Counted from the first letter of the stretch, positions 8,773-17,229 are shown. The stretch: 64,000 bases of DNA from Nitrospirota bacterium (GCA_016235245.1 JACRLO010000018.1:1-64000); one strand, 5' to 3'. Numbers and translations: made by a program. Notes: generated by a model not told the origin, from the sequence alone.

Positions 8773-10239
8773 TTATCGGGCAGAGAGTGAGAGATAGGTG
8801 ACCGAGCCGTTTCTGAAGACAAGCAGCAGGACATCCTCTGCGGACTTGATTTTCGATACAATAGCCTCATAGTCCTTTGCGCTGGTTATCTTCCTGCGGT
8901 TGACTTCCACAATAACATCCTTGGGCAGCAGCAGTCCTCCGGCAGGGCTTCCCTCTTCGATGTCTGCAACAACAACCCCTGATATTCTCGCCGGTATATC
9001 GAGACTTTTTTTCAGTTCAGGGGTAAGCCCCTGCACAATGACTCCCTTGAGAAGATTGTCGAATCCTCCATGAAGCTTCTGCTGATCTGCCGGAAGTTCG
9101 GCAATGGCAACATCGAGTGCCTTAATTTTGCCGTCGCGCATGACTTTAATCGCAGCCTTTTTGCCGGGAGGAGTTGCAGCCACATTATTTCTCAGACTTG
9201 CAGGATCAGTCACTTCCCTGCCATCGAACTCTATGATGACATCGCCATTCTGAATCCCGGCTTTTTCAGCAGGGCTCTCTTCCACGACATCGCCCACAAG
9301 GGCTCCTTTATCGTCCTTGATATTGAACTGCTTTGCAAGATCAGGAGTGACAGGCTGTATTGATACCCCGAGCCAGCCCCTGACAACCTTCCCTTTCTGA
9401 ATGAGGTTATCCATCACGGCCTTTGCCATGCTGCTGGGGATCGCAAAACCGATTCCCTGATAACCGCCTGAGGTGCTGAATATGGCCGTATTGATACCGA
9501 TGAGTTCTCCTTTCACGTTAACGAGCGCTCCTCCTGAATTGCCGGGATTTATCGGGGCGTCAGTTTGAATAAAATCTTCATAGTCGGCAATGCCTACATT
9601 TGCCCTGCCTGTTGCGCTGACAATACCAGATGTTACCGTCTGGTTCAGTCCAAAGGGGTTGCCGACCGCAATGACGGTCTCCCCGACCCTCAGTCTGTCC
9701 GAATCACCGATCCTCAGCACAGGGAGATGGTTCGAATCTATCTTGATCACGGCAAGGTCAGTTTTTGTGTCTGTGCCGATCACCTTGCCCTTGAACTCTC
9801 TCTTGTCAGACAACTTGACCTTAATCTCATCGGCATCCTTGATCACATGGTTGTTGGTCAATATATAGCCGTCTTTATCCACTATTACGCCGGAACCGAG
9901 ACCAGACGACTTATGTTCTCGCGGCCTTCTGGGCTGCCCGAATTCATCGCCGAAAAATCTCCGGAAAAACGGATCGTCAAAGAAGGGCGACTGCATGCCG
10001 GATATTTTTATCGTTTTTGTCGAAGAAATATTTACAACTGCAGGTTTCACGGCAGCAGCAACTTCGGCCATAGCTTTTCCTGTCCTGGAAAGGATATCAA
10101 TAGACTCTTTCGATATAGCCGGTTCCTGCGTATGGCCGTTTGAGAGCAGATTGAAGTTTGAAGATATGCCGAGGCCTATGATAAGCCCGACCAGTATAAG
10201 TGTTGCAGCGTACATTAACGTGCGTTTTTTCTCTGTCAT
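8773..10239 (-). CDS. degP: DegP/HtrA-type periplasmic serine protease (Do family)
   Basis: Envelope protease/chaperone that degrades misfolded exported proteins. The 488-residue product begins with a hydrophobic export segment (residues 10-26), followed by the trypsin-like domain with triad His131 (LTNNHVIKDA), Asp161 (TDLAVIKI) and Ser235 (GNSGGALVN), then two PDZ domains at about 285-375 and 395-485. The ATG at 10239 follows GAGGTG; the frame opens with the GTG inside that ribosome site, so the shorter start is preferred. It lies 97 bases downstream of the Hsp20 gene on the same strand, a stress-protein pair, and ends at a strong terminator. Confidence 0.93.
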   Translation of the reverse strand: MTEKKRTLMYAATLILVGLIIGLGISSNFNLLSNGHTQEPAISKESIDILSRTGKAMAEVAAAVKPAVVNISSTKTIKISGMQSPFFDDPFFRRFFGDEFGQPRRPREHKSSGLGSGVIVDKDGYILTNNHVIKDADEIKVKLSDKREFKGKVIGTDTKTDLAVIKIDSNHLPVLRIGDSDRLRVGETVIAVGNPFGLNQTVTSGIVSATGRANVGIADYEDFIQTDAPINPGNSGGALVNVKGELIGINTAIFSTSGGYQGIGFAIPSSMAKAVMDNLIQKGKVVRGWLGVSIQPVTPDLAKQFNIKDDKGALVGDVVEESPAEKAGIQNGDVIIEFDGREVTDPASLRNNVAATPPGKKAAIKVMRDGKIKALDVAIAELPADQQKLHGGFDNLLKGVIVQGLTPELKKSLDIPARISGVVVADIEEGSPAGGLLLPKDVIVEVNRRKITSAKDYEAIVSKIKSAEDVLLLVFRNGSVTYLSLSAR

Positions 10240-10335
10240 TTTTTTCACCTCATGAGTCTGTTGCAGTTTAATAGTCCTGAAATTCTGTTGTTTTGATGCA
10301 GTTCATGACTTTTCTCATTCCCAACCGGAGAACTG

Positions 10336-11097
10336 CTACTGCCCGGCCCTTACCTCAATTTTTCTTGTTTTTGCCTTTTCTGCCCTGGGAAGTATCAGTC
10401 GTAAAACACCATTTTTTACCGTAGCCTGGATCCTGTCCCTGTCGATCTCATCAGAAAGCGTAAAGCGGCGGTGATAGTCGCCGATGCCATACTCTGATAT
10501 GACAAGCCTCATTCCCTGAGGGATATCCGGATCTACCTTTCCATAGATTTCGAGGATGTTCTTTTCAAGGGTAATATCCACGGAAGATTCATCAACACCG
10601 GGCATATCCGCGATTACTGTCGTTTCATCCTTGCCCTCGATGATATCTACTGCCGGAGTATAGACCCGCCGCTCACGCGTCCTTTCTTCCCGTTGTTCAG
10701 CGACTGCCTCTCTCGGCAGAACGATCGTGAGCACACCCTTCTGATACTTCGCCTCAACCCTGCTGTTTTCTACCCTGAAGGGCAGAACAATATTCTTCGA
10801 AAACTGCCCGGTCCAGCGTTCCCGCCGGTGATAAGTCTCTTCAGCCTTAGGATCATCACTATGGCGTTTCCCCTTGATCGTAAGCACCTCATCAGCGACC
10901 GAGATATCAATATCCTCACGATTCATCCCTGGCACCTCGGTTGTCACAACTGCCTTGTCAGCAGAAGTCCATGCATTAACATGCGGAAAATCACGGTCAT
11001 TCTGTGAACCCATCCTCGATAAGTCCCTGCTCATTCGTTCGAACTCCCGCCAGGGGTCGATGAACCTTCCAAGTCTTTCAAATTCCGACCATAACAT
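10336..11097 (-). CDS. Small heat-shock protein with two fused alpha-crystallin domains
   Basis: An ATP-independent holdase, but with two Hsp20/alpha-crystallin domains in one 253-residue chain instead of the usual one of about 150. Domain 1 (about 40-133) contains TTEVPGMNREDIDISVADEV and ends GVLTIVLPR; domain 2 (about 147-250) contains VIADMPGVDESSVDITLEKN and ends GVLRLILPR. The join is an Arg/Glu-rich linker (AEQREERTRERR). The first domain has no typical C-terminal I-x-I tail because it runs into the linker. A CIRCE operator and a TTGACA promoter lie directly upstream, so it is probably repressed by HrcA. RBS AGGAGG precedes the ATG at 11097. Confidence 0.93.
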   Translation of the reverse strand: MLWSEFERLGRFIDPWREFERMSRDLSRMGSQNDRDFPHVNAWTSADKAVVTTEVPGMNREDIDISVADEVLTIKGKRHSDDPKAEETYHRRERWTGQFSKNIVLPFRVENSRVEAKYQKGVLTIVLPREAVAEQREERTRERRVYTPAVDIIEGKDETTVIADMPGVDESSVDITLEKNILEIYGKVDPDIPQGMRLVISEYGIGDYHRRFTLSDEIDRDRIQATVKNGVLRLILPRAEKAKTRKIEVRAGQ

Positions 11098-11134
11098 GTC
11101 TAATCCTCCTAATATAATGTTTTAAAACAACTAA

Positions 11135-11161
11135 TTGGCACTCTTAATTGACGAGTGCTAA
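11135..11161 (-). promoter_or_regulatory. CIRCE operator (HrcA binding site)
   Basis: TTGGCACTC (11135-11143), nine bases, GAGTGCTAA (11153-11161): 17 of 18 arm positions match the CIRCE consensus TTAGCACTC-N9-GAGTGCTAA. It lies at the predicted transcription start of the Hsp20 gene. Confidence 0.92.
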
Positions 11162-11166
11162 TTTTA

Positions 11167-11194
11167 TTTATCATAAAAAAACTGGCTCTGTCAA
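11167..11194 (-). promoter_or_regulatory. Sigma-70 promoter of the Hsp20 gene
   Basis: On the minus strand a perfect TTGACA (11194-11189) is followed after 16 bases by GATAAA (11172-11167). Transcription would start at the first bases of the CIRCE element, the normal arrangement for HrcA repression. Confidence 0.7.
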
Positions 11195-11292
11195 GCCCCC
11201 AAAAAGAGCATCACGTACCGTATTGAAATTACTGCAATGGATCTTACCTGAAGTGGATTTGAACACCTGTTTCTGCCCCAGATTCCGCTTCA

Positions 11293-11301
11293 TGCTATAA
11301 T
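11293..11301 (+). promoter_or_regulatory. Extended -10 box of the endonuclease Q gene (leaderless)
   Basis: TGC-TATAAT ends five bases before the ATG at 11307, which has no Shine-Dalgarno sequence. Transcription from this box would start at or within a base of the start codon. Confidence 0.55.
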
Positions 11302-11306
11302 CTCCC

Positions 11307-12578
11307 ATGCGTTTTATTGCCGACCTGCATATCCATTCGAAATATTCCCGCGCAACCAGCAGGGACCTCAATCCCGAGAACCTCTGGAAATGGGCACAGC
11401 TCAAAGGCATCTCTGTAGTCGGTTCAGGAGATTTCACGCATCCGCAGTGGATCAAAGAACTTGAGGAGAAACTTGGGCCTGCAGGCAATGGACTTTTCAG
11501 CCTGAAAAAAGCCTTTGAAACAGATGACGTGCCTGACTCCTGCAGAGCAGATGTCTCGTTCATGCTTTCAGCAGAGATCAGCTGCATCTATAAGAAGAAT
11601 GACAAGACCCGGAAGATCCATAGCGTCATTCTTGCACCCGGTTTTTCAGCGGCAGAGAAGATCAATGCCCGGCTGAAACAGATCGGCAACCTCCATTCAG
11701 ACGGCAGGCCGATACTCGGGCTTGATGCAAAGGAGCTTCTTAAGATCGTTCTTGATATATCGCCTGATGCCATGGTCATTCCAGCCCATGCCTGGACGCC
11801 TCACTTTTCGGTCTTTGGCGCAGTATCCGGCTTTGACAGCCTTGAAGAATGCTATGAAGAACTGACGCCCCACATTCATGCCATCGAGACGGGCCTCTCG
11901 TCCGACCCGCTTATGAACTGGAGACTGTCCGCGCTCGACAATATCACGCTTATCTCGAACTCTGATGCCCACTCGCCGTCAAAATTGGGCCGCGAGGCAA
12001 ATGTATTGGAGACGGAGATTTCGTATGGCGCAATCACTGATGCACTTAAGACACGGAAAGGATTTTCAGGGACGATCGAGTTTTTCCCTGAGGAAGGCAA
12101 ATACCATTATGACGGCCACAGGGCCTGCGATGTGAGCTTTACGCCAAAGGAATCGATCAGGTATAACAACATCTGCCCGGTCTGCAGCAAGAAGCTCACG
12201 ATCGGCGTTATGCATAGGGTCGATAAACTGGCCGACAGAGACGAAGGCTTTCGGCCAAAAGACGCGCCCCCCTTCCATTCGATCATCCCGCTCGTAGAGA
12301 TTATCGGAGAGGCATTGAGTGTCGGCCCATCCAGCAAGAAGGTGGCGGCAATGTATTTTAATCTGCTTAGCGCTCTTGGAAATGAGTTTACGATCCTCCT
12401 GGATACCCCTCTTACTGAAATCGAAAACGCAGGTTCTGCAAAAATAGCCGAGGCCATTGCAAAAATGCGCTCCGGAGATATATCGATCGCTCCAGGATAT
12501 GACGGCGAGTTCGGCAAGATCAGGATATTTGAACAATTCAAAAAGAAAGAGCCCAAAGGACAGACAAGCCTTTTTTAG
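11307..12578 (+). CDS. Endonuclease Q-like PHP nuclease with C-terminal clamp-binding-like peptide
   Basis: Endonuclease Q nicks DNA 5' of deaminated bases (uracil, hypoxanthine) and is best known from Thermococcales and some bacteria. The 423-residue length matches the family. The PHP domain has ADLHIHSKYSRATS at the N terminus, GSGDFTHP, and SNSDAHSPSKLG. A zinc ribbon follows: Cys in HRACDVSF and CPVC in NNICPVCSKKLTIGVMHRV. The last five residues are QTSLF (419-423), matching the bacterial sliding-clamp pentapeptide Q-x-[S/D/L]-L-F; archaeal EndoQ works with PCNA. The gene stands alone between divergent hsp20 and the dienelactone hydrolase-like gene. Confidence 0.87.
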   Translation: MRFIADLHIHSKYSRATSRDLNPENLWKWAQLKGISVVGSGDFTHPQWIKELEEKLGPAGNGLFSLKKAFETDDVPDSCRADVSFMLSAEISCIYKKNDKTRKIHSVILAPGFSAAEKINARLKQIGNLHSDGRPILGLDAKELLKIVLDISPDAMVIPAHAWTPHFSVFGAVSGFDSLEECYEELTPHIHAIETGLSSDPLMNWRLSALDNITLISNSDAHSPSKLGREANVLETEISYGAITDALKTRKGFSGTIEFFPEEGKYHYDGHRACDVSFTPKESIRYNNICPVCSKKLTIGVMHRVDKLADRDEGFRPKDAPPFHSIIPLVEIIGEALSVGPSSKKVAAMYFNLLSALGNEFTILLDTPLTEIENAGSAKIAEAIAKMRSGDISIAPGYDGEFGKIRIFEQFKKKEPKGQTSLF

Positions 12579-12656
12579 ATATCTTCACAGCCATCTTCCG
12601 TTTTTCTCCTGAAGCGATATAATGGTAATATGCATCATATTCAAAGGAGGCCTGCC

Positions 12657-13460
12657 ATGAAAACATCTCTCTCTCTGATCTTCTGCATACTCTCAATTGT
12701 GCTTCTGACTTCCGTTGCCAATGCGACCATCCGTACTCAAGCTGTCGAATACAGGGATGGAGATGCGATTCTTGAGGGATACCTCGCGTACGATGATGAC
12801 ATGCACCACAAAAAAATGCCGGGAGTGCTAGTTGTACACGAATGGATGGGGCTCGGCGCGTATGAGAAAGGCAGGGCAGAGCAGCTTGCTGCCTTGGGCT
12901 ATGTGGCCTTTGCAGCGGATATCTATGGCAAGGGCATCAGGCCGAAGGACGGAAAGGAGGCTGCGGAATTTGCCGGTAAATATCGCGGAGGCGACCGTAA
13001 GGTGCTCCGCTCCCGCGTAAATGCAGCGCTCGATGTCCTGAAAAAACAACTATTGGTAGATACGACAAAGACCGCTGCAATCGGATATTGTTTCGGCGGC
13101 ACAACCGTGCTTGAGCTTGCGCGAAGCGGCGCCGACACTCTGGGCGTTGTGAGCTTCCATGGCGGCCTTGCCACCTCTATGCCCACTGATGCGAAGAATA
13201 TCAAAGGCAAGGTGCTGGCTCTGCATGGCGGGGACGATCCCTTTGTAAAGGCCGAGGAAGTGCTGTCCTTTCAGGACGAGATGCGCAAGGCAGGTGTGGA
13301 CTGGCAGTTTGTGAGTTATGGCAATGCTGTTCACAGTTTCAGCAATCCTGCTTCGGGCAATGACAACAGCAAGGGGGCTGCTTACAATGAGAAGGCTGAC
13401 AAGCGGTCCTGGGCTGCGATGAAGACGTTCTTCAAGGAAATCTTCGGCGATAAGAAATGA
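12657..13460 (+). CDS. Exported dienelactone hydrolase family protein
   Basis: An alpha/beta hydrolase of the DLH family, 267 residues, with a clear signal peptide (MKTSLSLIFCILSIVLL then SVANA before TIRTQ). The nucleophile Cys is in IGYCFGGTTVLELARSG, the DLH variation of the G-x-[CS]-x-G elbow; Asp in HGGDDPFV and His in NAVHSFSNP complete the triad. The preceding glutamate in VVHEWMGLG is also characteristic. The ATG at 12657 follows AAAGGAGG; a TATAAT box lies at 12618-12623. It overlaps the next gene by four bases (ATGA), so the two are coupled. Substrate unknown. Confidence 0.88.
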   Translation: MKTSLSLIFCILSIVLLTSVANATIRTQAVEYRDGDAILEGYLAYDDDMHHKKMPGVLVVHEWMGLGAYEKGRAEQLAALGYVAFAADIYGKGIRPKDGKEAAEFAGKYRGGDRKVLRSRVNAALDVLKKQLLVDTTKTAAIGYCFGGTTVLELARSGADTLGVVSFHGGLATSMPTDAKNIKGKVLALHGGDDPFVKAEEVLSFQDEMRKAGVDWQFVSYGNAVHSFSNPASGNDNSKGAAYNEKADKRSWAAMKTFFKEIFGDKK

Positions 13461-14053
13461 GCGCGAAGATGAATTATCTTATCCTCTATGCCCATCCGAA
13501 CCCCAAGAGCTTTAACCATGCCATCTTTGAGGCGGTCATGGACACACTCGCAGAGGCCGGGAAGGAAGTCTTTGTGCGCGATCTGTACGCACAGAATTTC
13601 AACCCTGTGCTGTCACTTAATGACCTGGCTGATATGATGCAGGGAAAGCTTCCGCCTGAAGTAAAGGCAGAGCAGGAGTATATCAGCTCAGCGGATATGG
13701 TCATTGTGATCTATCCGCTCTGGTGGGCAGGCATGCCCGCGATCCTGAAGGGATATATAGACAGGGTCTTTACCGAGGGCTTTGCCTATCGTATCAACGG
13801 GCCGGATCTTGAAGGCCTGCTGAAGGGGAAGAAGGTGCTGCTGATCACAACGACCGGTGCGCCGCAGGAGATGTATGAAGCGTCAGGCATGTTTAAAAGC
13901 ATAGGCCAGACCACCGGAGAAGGCATCTTCCAGTTTACCGGCATGGAACTGATCGCACATAAATATCTCTGTGCAATACCATATGTAACGGATGAAGACA
14001 GGAGGAAGATGCTCGAAGAGGTGAGGGAATTGATTCAGAAAATACTGTTGTAA
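13457..14053 (+). CDS. Flavodoxin-fold NAD(P)H:quinone oxidoreductase family protein
   Basis: A 198-residue NQO/KefF/MdaB-type flavoprotein. It shows the FMN/FAD-binding start YLILYAHPNPKSFNHAI, the block MVIVIYPLWWAGMPAILKGYIDRVF and the TTTGAPQEMY loop. Such enzymes reduce quinones or electrophiles by two electrons using NAD(P)H in the cytoplasm. Translation is coupled to the exported hydrolase by a four-base overlap, although one product is exported and the other not. MSAK or the second Met at codon 5 may be the true start. Confidence 0.85.
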   Translation: MSAKMNYLILYAHPNPKSFNHAIFEAVMDTLAEAGKEVFVRDLYAQNFNPVLSLNDLADMMQGKLPPEVKAEQEYISSADMVIVIYPLWWAGMPAILKGYIDRVFTEGFAYRINGPDLEGLLKGKKVLLITTTGAPQEMYEASGMFKSIGQTTGEGIFQFTGMELIAHKYLCAIPYVTDEDRRKMLEEVRELIQKILL

Positions 14054-14060
14054 AACAATG

Positions 14061-14099
14061 CACCCAAAACGGCGAGGATGGTTTCATCGTTCCTCGCCG
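14061..14099 (-). terminator. Terminator after the CysRS-like gene
   Basis: CGGCGAGGA (14070-14078) pairs perfectly with TCCTCGCCG (14091-14099). On the minus strand the stem is followed by TTTTGGG, so it best serves the CysRS-like gene that stops at 14139; the convergent reductase gene may use the same stem. Confidence 0.65.
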
Positions 14100-14138
14100 A
14101 ATGTTTGTTCGCCCCTACGTCTTCCTTCCGCCTTCAAC

Positions 14139-15356
14139 TCAGAAAAGGACCTGCAAAACCTCATCGATCTTTTTCAAAACCTTGATAATCCCTGCGGCCT
14201 GAGGCGCAGACAGCGACGGCAGATCGATCTTTTTCAGTGTCTCCTGCATCGCGTCAAAGGCGGGCTTTACACTCATATCATTATCCATGGAAAATTCAAA
14301 AGCCGTTTTAAGACTCTCGGAGATCTGCGAGTCTGCAGGTCTTGATGCGCCGGCCTTCTTCTTAGTCAACATCACGCAATTCCTGAAATCTCTCAGCCGC
14401 TCTGCTGCTGCCTTCATGGCATTGTCAGAATAGTTGAGCTTCTTCCGGTAGTGGCTGTACATAAGAAAGAATCGGATCTCCTGGGCAGAATAGCCTTTCT
14501 TGATGAGCATCTCCGTGTACAGGATATTACCCTTGGACTTGGACATCTTCTGGCCGTCAACATAAAGATGAGCACCATGCAGCCAGAACCGCGACATGGG
14601 ATAGGGTTTGATCGATTCAAGTATGGCAAGGGAGTAGTCATGATGCCTGTACAGGTTGTCTATGCCGCCGCAGAAGGCAGCGAGGGTTCCGCTGAAATGG
14701 CGCAGTACCATGCTGGGGTCCTGCACGTTCCATGACGGCCTTCCCTCACCCAGTTCAGTCTTCCAGCAGGCCTTTTCGCTGATCTCGCAGCCGTGCCAGA
14801 GGACGAAATCTCCGTAGTTCCACTGTATGCCGGGATAGGTGTCCTTATGGAAACGTCTCTTCTTCTTCGGCCATTTTGACATGTCCAGTCCGAACAGTTT
14901 GCCGAAGCTGCGGACCTTCAGCGGGTCAAAGTAGATATTGCCGCCGAAGCTGTATGCAATCTTTCTTTCAAGCAGCCTCTTTATGATACAGACCGATTCG
15001 TCCACACATTCAGATGCACGGGGCATATACTGGGGCACCTTCATATTCAGCAGCTTCAGTTCTTTGATGAACTGCGCAATGTTTTTGTCGGTCAGTTTCT
15101 TTACCGAAGTTCCATATTTTTCTGCCTCTCTGATAGCCTTGTCCTCGATATCAGTGACCGCCATACCGCGCTCAACCGTGAAGCCCGAATATTCAAGGTA
15201 CCGGACAAGGATATCCTCAAACAGAAAGGTCCTGAAATTGCCGATATGCGCACGCTGGTACACCGATGGGCCGCAGGTGAAGATTGAAGCACGCTTGTTG
15301 CCTACAGTCCTGAATGGTTCAAGTTTTCTGCCAAACGTATTGAACAATTTCAACAT
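14139..15356 (-). CDS. Cysteinyl-tRNA synthetase-like protein without two zinc ligands and anticodon domain
   Basis: A class I synthetase catalytic core: CGPSVYQRAHIGN at 28-40 (HIGH motif) and KMSKSKGN at 270-277. In true CysRS the thiol of cysteine is recognised by zinc held by Cys28, Cys209, His234 and Glu238 (E. coli numbering). Here Cys28 and the His pair (238-239) are kept, but the family block WHIEC reads WNVQD (Cys replaced by Asp213) and HHENE reads HHDYS (Glu replaced by Ser242). The protein is 405 residues against about 460 and stops just after the DALR helices, so the anticodon-binding tail is absent. MshC, the mycothiol ligase, is shorter in the same way but keeps zinc. I infer an amino-acid-activating enzyme that does not use cysteine or tRNA normally; a decayed CysRS is the alternative. 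It follows the MATE gene by 26 bases. Confidence 0.85.
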   Translation of the reverse strand: MLKLFNTFGRKLEPFRTVGNKRASIFTCGPSVYQRAHIGNFRTFLFEDILVRYLEYSGFTVERGMAVTDIEDKAIREAEKYGTSVKKLTDKNIAQFIKELKLLNMKVPQYMPRASECVDESVCIIKRLLERKIAYSFGGNIYFDPLKVRSFGKLFGLDMSKWPKKKRRFHKDTYPGIQWNYGDFVLWHGCEISEKACWKTELGEGRPSWNVQDPSMVLRHFSGTLAAFCGGIDNLYRHHDYSLAILESIKPYPMSRFWLHGAHLYVDGQKMSKSKGNILYTEMLIKKGYSAQEIRFFLMYSHYRKKLNYSDNAMKAAAERLRDFRNCVMLTKKKAGASRPADSQISESLKTAFEFSMDNDMSVKPAFDAMQETLKKIDLPSLSAPQAAGIIKVLKKIDEVLQVLF

Positions 15357-15382
15357 GGATAGTCCCCTCTTCGTAATTATGC

Positions 15383-16753
15383 TTATTCAACCTTCAGATG
15401 TTTCCACGATCCTTTATGGAACCGCGCTGACATTAGTATACCCTGTATACACATTGATATGACCATGGCCATCCAGACGCCTGAGGCGCCGTAATGCAGG
15501 ACAAGCGCAAAAAACCATGCAAGAGGAAGTCTGATAAGCCACATGCATATACCGATCACCTTCAGAGTGCCCCGCGTGTCTCCTGCGCCCTGGAGCGCAC
15601 CACCAAGAATAGCACTCATGGCCATAAAGGGTTCTGAAAACATATTGAACCGGAGATACCGCTCAGTCTCTTCAAGCACGTCCTGCCTGCTGGTTAGCAA
15701 TGAGGCAAGCTGCCCGGCATTCAGGAAAAAGACAAGAGACAGCACGCTTATAATAAAGGCCCCGGAAAGTGCGATCTTCCAGCCTGCCTTTTCAGCCCGC
15801 CCAGGATCGCCTGCCCCAAGGTTCTGCCCAATAAGCACCGAAGCGGCCATATTCAGGGCAAAAGCAGGCAGATAGATGATCCCTTCGATCCTGAGCCCGT
15901 TGGATATGGATGCAAGGGCAGTAATGCTGCTGTCTTCAAGCCTGCCGAGTATGTTATAAAGGACGATGCTGCCTGCATTCCAGGTTATCTGGAGCATTGC
16001 AGCAGGCCATCCTATCCGTATGATCTTCCCTATCGTCTCCACCGAGGGTTTCCATGCCTCTGCAAAGAGCGCCCTCCATCTGCTAAAGCTGAAGAAGAGA
16101 AGGTTTAAGATCATGCCGATCATCAGAGATATCGCCGTAGCGGTTGCGATCCCCTTATAGCCGAGAGCCGGAAAGGGGCCGAGACCAAAGACTAGGCAAA
16201 AAACCGTGATCACGTTGATAATGGTCACAGCAGACATAGTCATGAGCGGTTTTTTTACTTCACCACTGGCGTTGAATATGGCATTGGATATGATCAGCAC
16301 GTAGTTGGGTGCAAGGGCAAGCACAAAAATCCTGAAGAAGTCCCCGGCGATCTTTCTGATCTCGTATGGAACGCCCGCAAGGGCAATGATCTGCCTGTAC
16401 ATCAGGAACCCGGCAGTTGCAAGGATGACTGCGCAGACAAGGCTGAAGAGCAGGGACTGTCTGGCAATATGCAGCGCACGCGGATGATCATTGGCGCCGA
16501 CAGCCCTCGAAATAAGCGCAAGGGTTCCGATGCTGACTGCATTGGCAACGATGACCACAAGAAAATAGAGCTGGCTGATGAAACCGACGGCAGCCTGGAT
16601 CTGAGGGTTAAGCAGCCCGGCAACGTAGATATCCGTGAATCCGACAATAAAATTCAGGACCATGATGATCAGCATGGGCCATGAAAGCCGCCAAATGCTT
16701 TTCCAGAGACTCCCTGAAATGATACTTGCCTGCACTACCCGCGTCACTGACAT
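15383..16753 (-). CDS. MATE family efflux transporter
   Basis: A 456-residue inner-membrane exporter with twelve predicted hydrophobic segments arranged as two MatE repeats (about 20-180 and 245-405), for example LSWPMLIIMVLNFIVGFTDI in the first and IRIGWPAAMLQITWNAGSIV in the second. MATE proteins expel organic cations, drugs or metabolites using H+ or Na+ gradients. It is the first gene of a probable two-gene unit with the CysRS-like enzyme, so the cargo could be that enzyme's product; this is inference from spacing only. Confidence 0.92.
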   Translation of the reverse strand: MSVTRVVQASIISGSLWKSIWRLSWPMLIIMVLNFIVGFTDIYVAGLLNPQIQAAVGFISQLYFLVVIVANAVSIGTLALISRAVGANDHPRALHIARQSLLFSLVCAVILATAGFLMYRQIIALAGVPYEIRKIAGDFFRIFVLALAPNYVLIISNAIFNASGEVKKPLMTMSAVTIINVITVFCLVFGLGPFPALGYKGIATATAISLMIGMILNLLFFSFSRWRALFAEAWKPSVETIGKIIRIGWPAAMLQITWNAGSIVLYNILGRLEDSSITALASISNGLRIEGIIYLPAFALNMAASVLIGQNLGAGDPGRAEKAGWKIALSGAFIISVLSLVFFLNAGQLASLLTSRQDVLEETERYLRFNMFSEPFMAMSAILGGALQGAGDTRGTLKVIGICMWLIRLPLAWFFALVLHYGASGVWMAMVISMCIQGILMSARFHKGSWKHLKVE

Positions 16754-16800
16754 AGGACTATTCTACCAGCAGGATCGCATCCAGGGGAGCCGGACTCCAA

Positions 16801-17196
16801 TTATTGGTTATGACAGGAAAGACAGAGTTTTTCTCGGCCCATGCGGAGCATTGCTCCGTTGGCGTTGGAATGTGGATCATGGCAGGTCACACAGGTCATC
16901 TTCCCTTCGGTCAGGGGCAGACCCGGAACCGGCGAGGAGATGATAACATCGACCTTATGTTCAGCAGGACCTTTCCTGTCTGGATGGCATTCCAGGCAGA
17001 GCTTTGTTATCGGCTCTTTCAGCACCAGTTCACCGTCTGCGCCATGTGACGTATGACAGGTCAAGCAATCCTTCTTGATCTCCGGCATATTCCCCTTTAT
17101 AGCCGTGTCTGTTGACGATAAGATTGCCGAACAGCCAGGCAGAAGCATGATAAGAACCAGTATTTGAAGCCGGGAAAATGTTGCGGAGCATTTCAT
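16801..17196 (-). CDS. Tetrahaem c-type cytochrome lipoprotein (doubled CXXCH family)
   Basis: A 131-residue exported protein with a lipoprotein signal (IMLLPGC, Cys22 lipidated) and four haem-binding motifs: CLTCH 44-48, CLECH 67-71, CVTCH 102-106 and CLSCH 125-129, in two pairs as in the doubled-CXXCH family. It would be anchored in the membrane facing the periplasm and carry electrons. It follows on the far side of the MATE gene with 47 bases between, same strand, but probably a separate unit. CcdA, needed for haem attachment, is encoded at 23.0 kb. Confidence 0.9.
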   Translation of the reverse strand: MKCSATFSRLQILVLIMLLPGCSAILSSTDTAIKGNMPEIKKDCLTCHTSHGADGELVLKEPITKLCLECHPDRKGPAEHKVDVIISSPVPGLPLTEGKMTCVTCHDPHSNANGAMLRMGREKLCLSCHNQ

Positions 17197-17229
17197 GAAC
17201 GTATTGTATCACAGGGGCTCGATTTCAGG

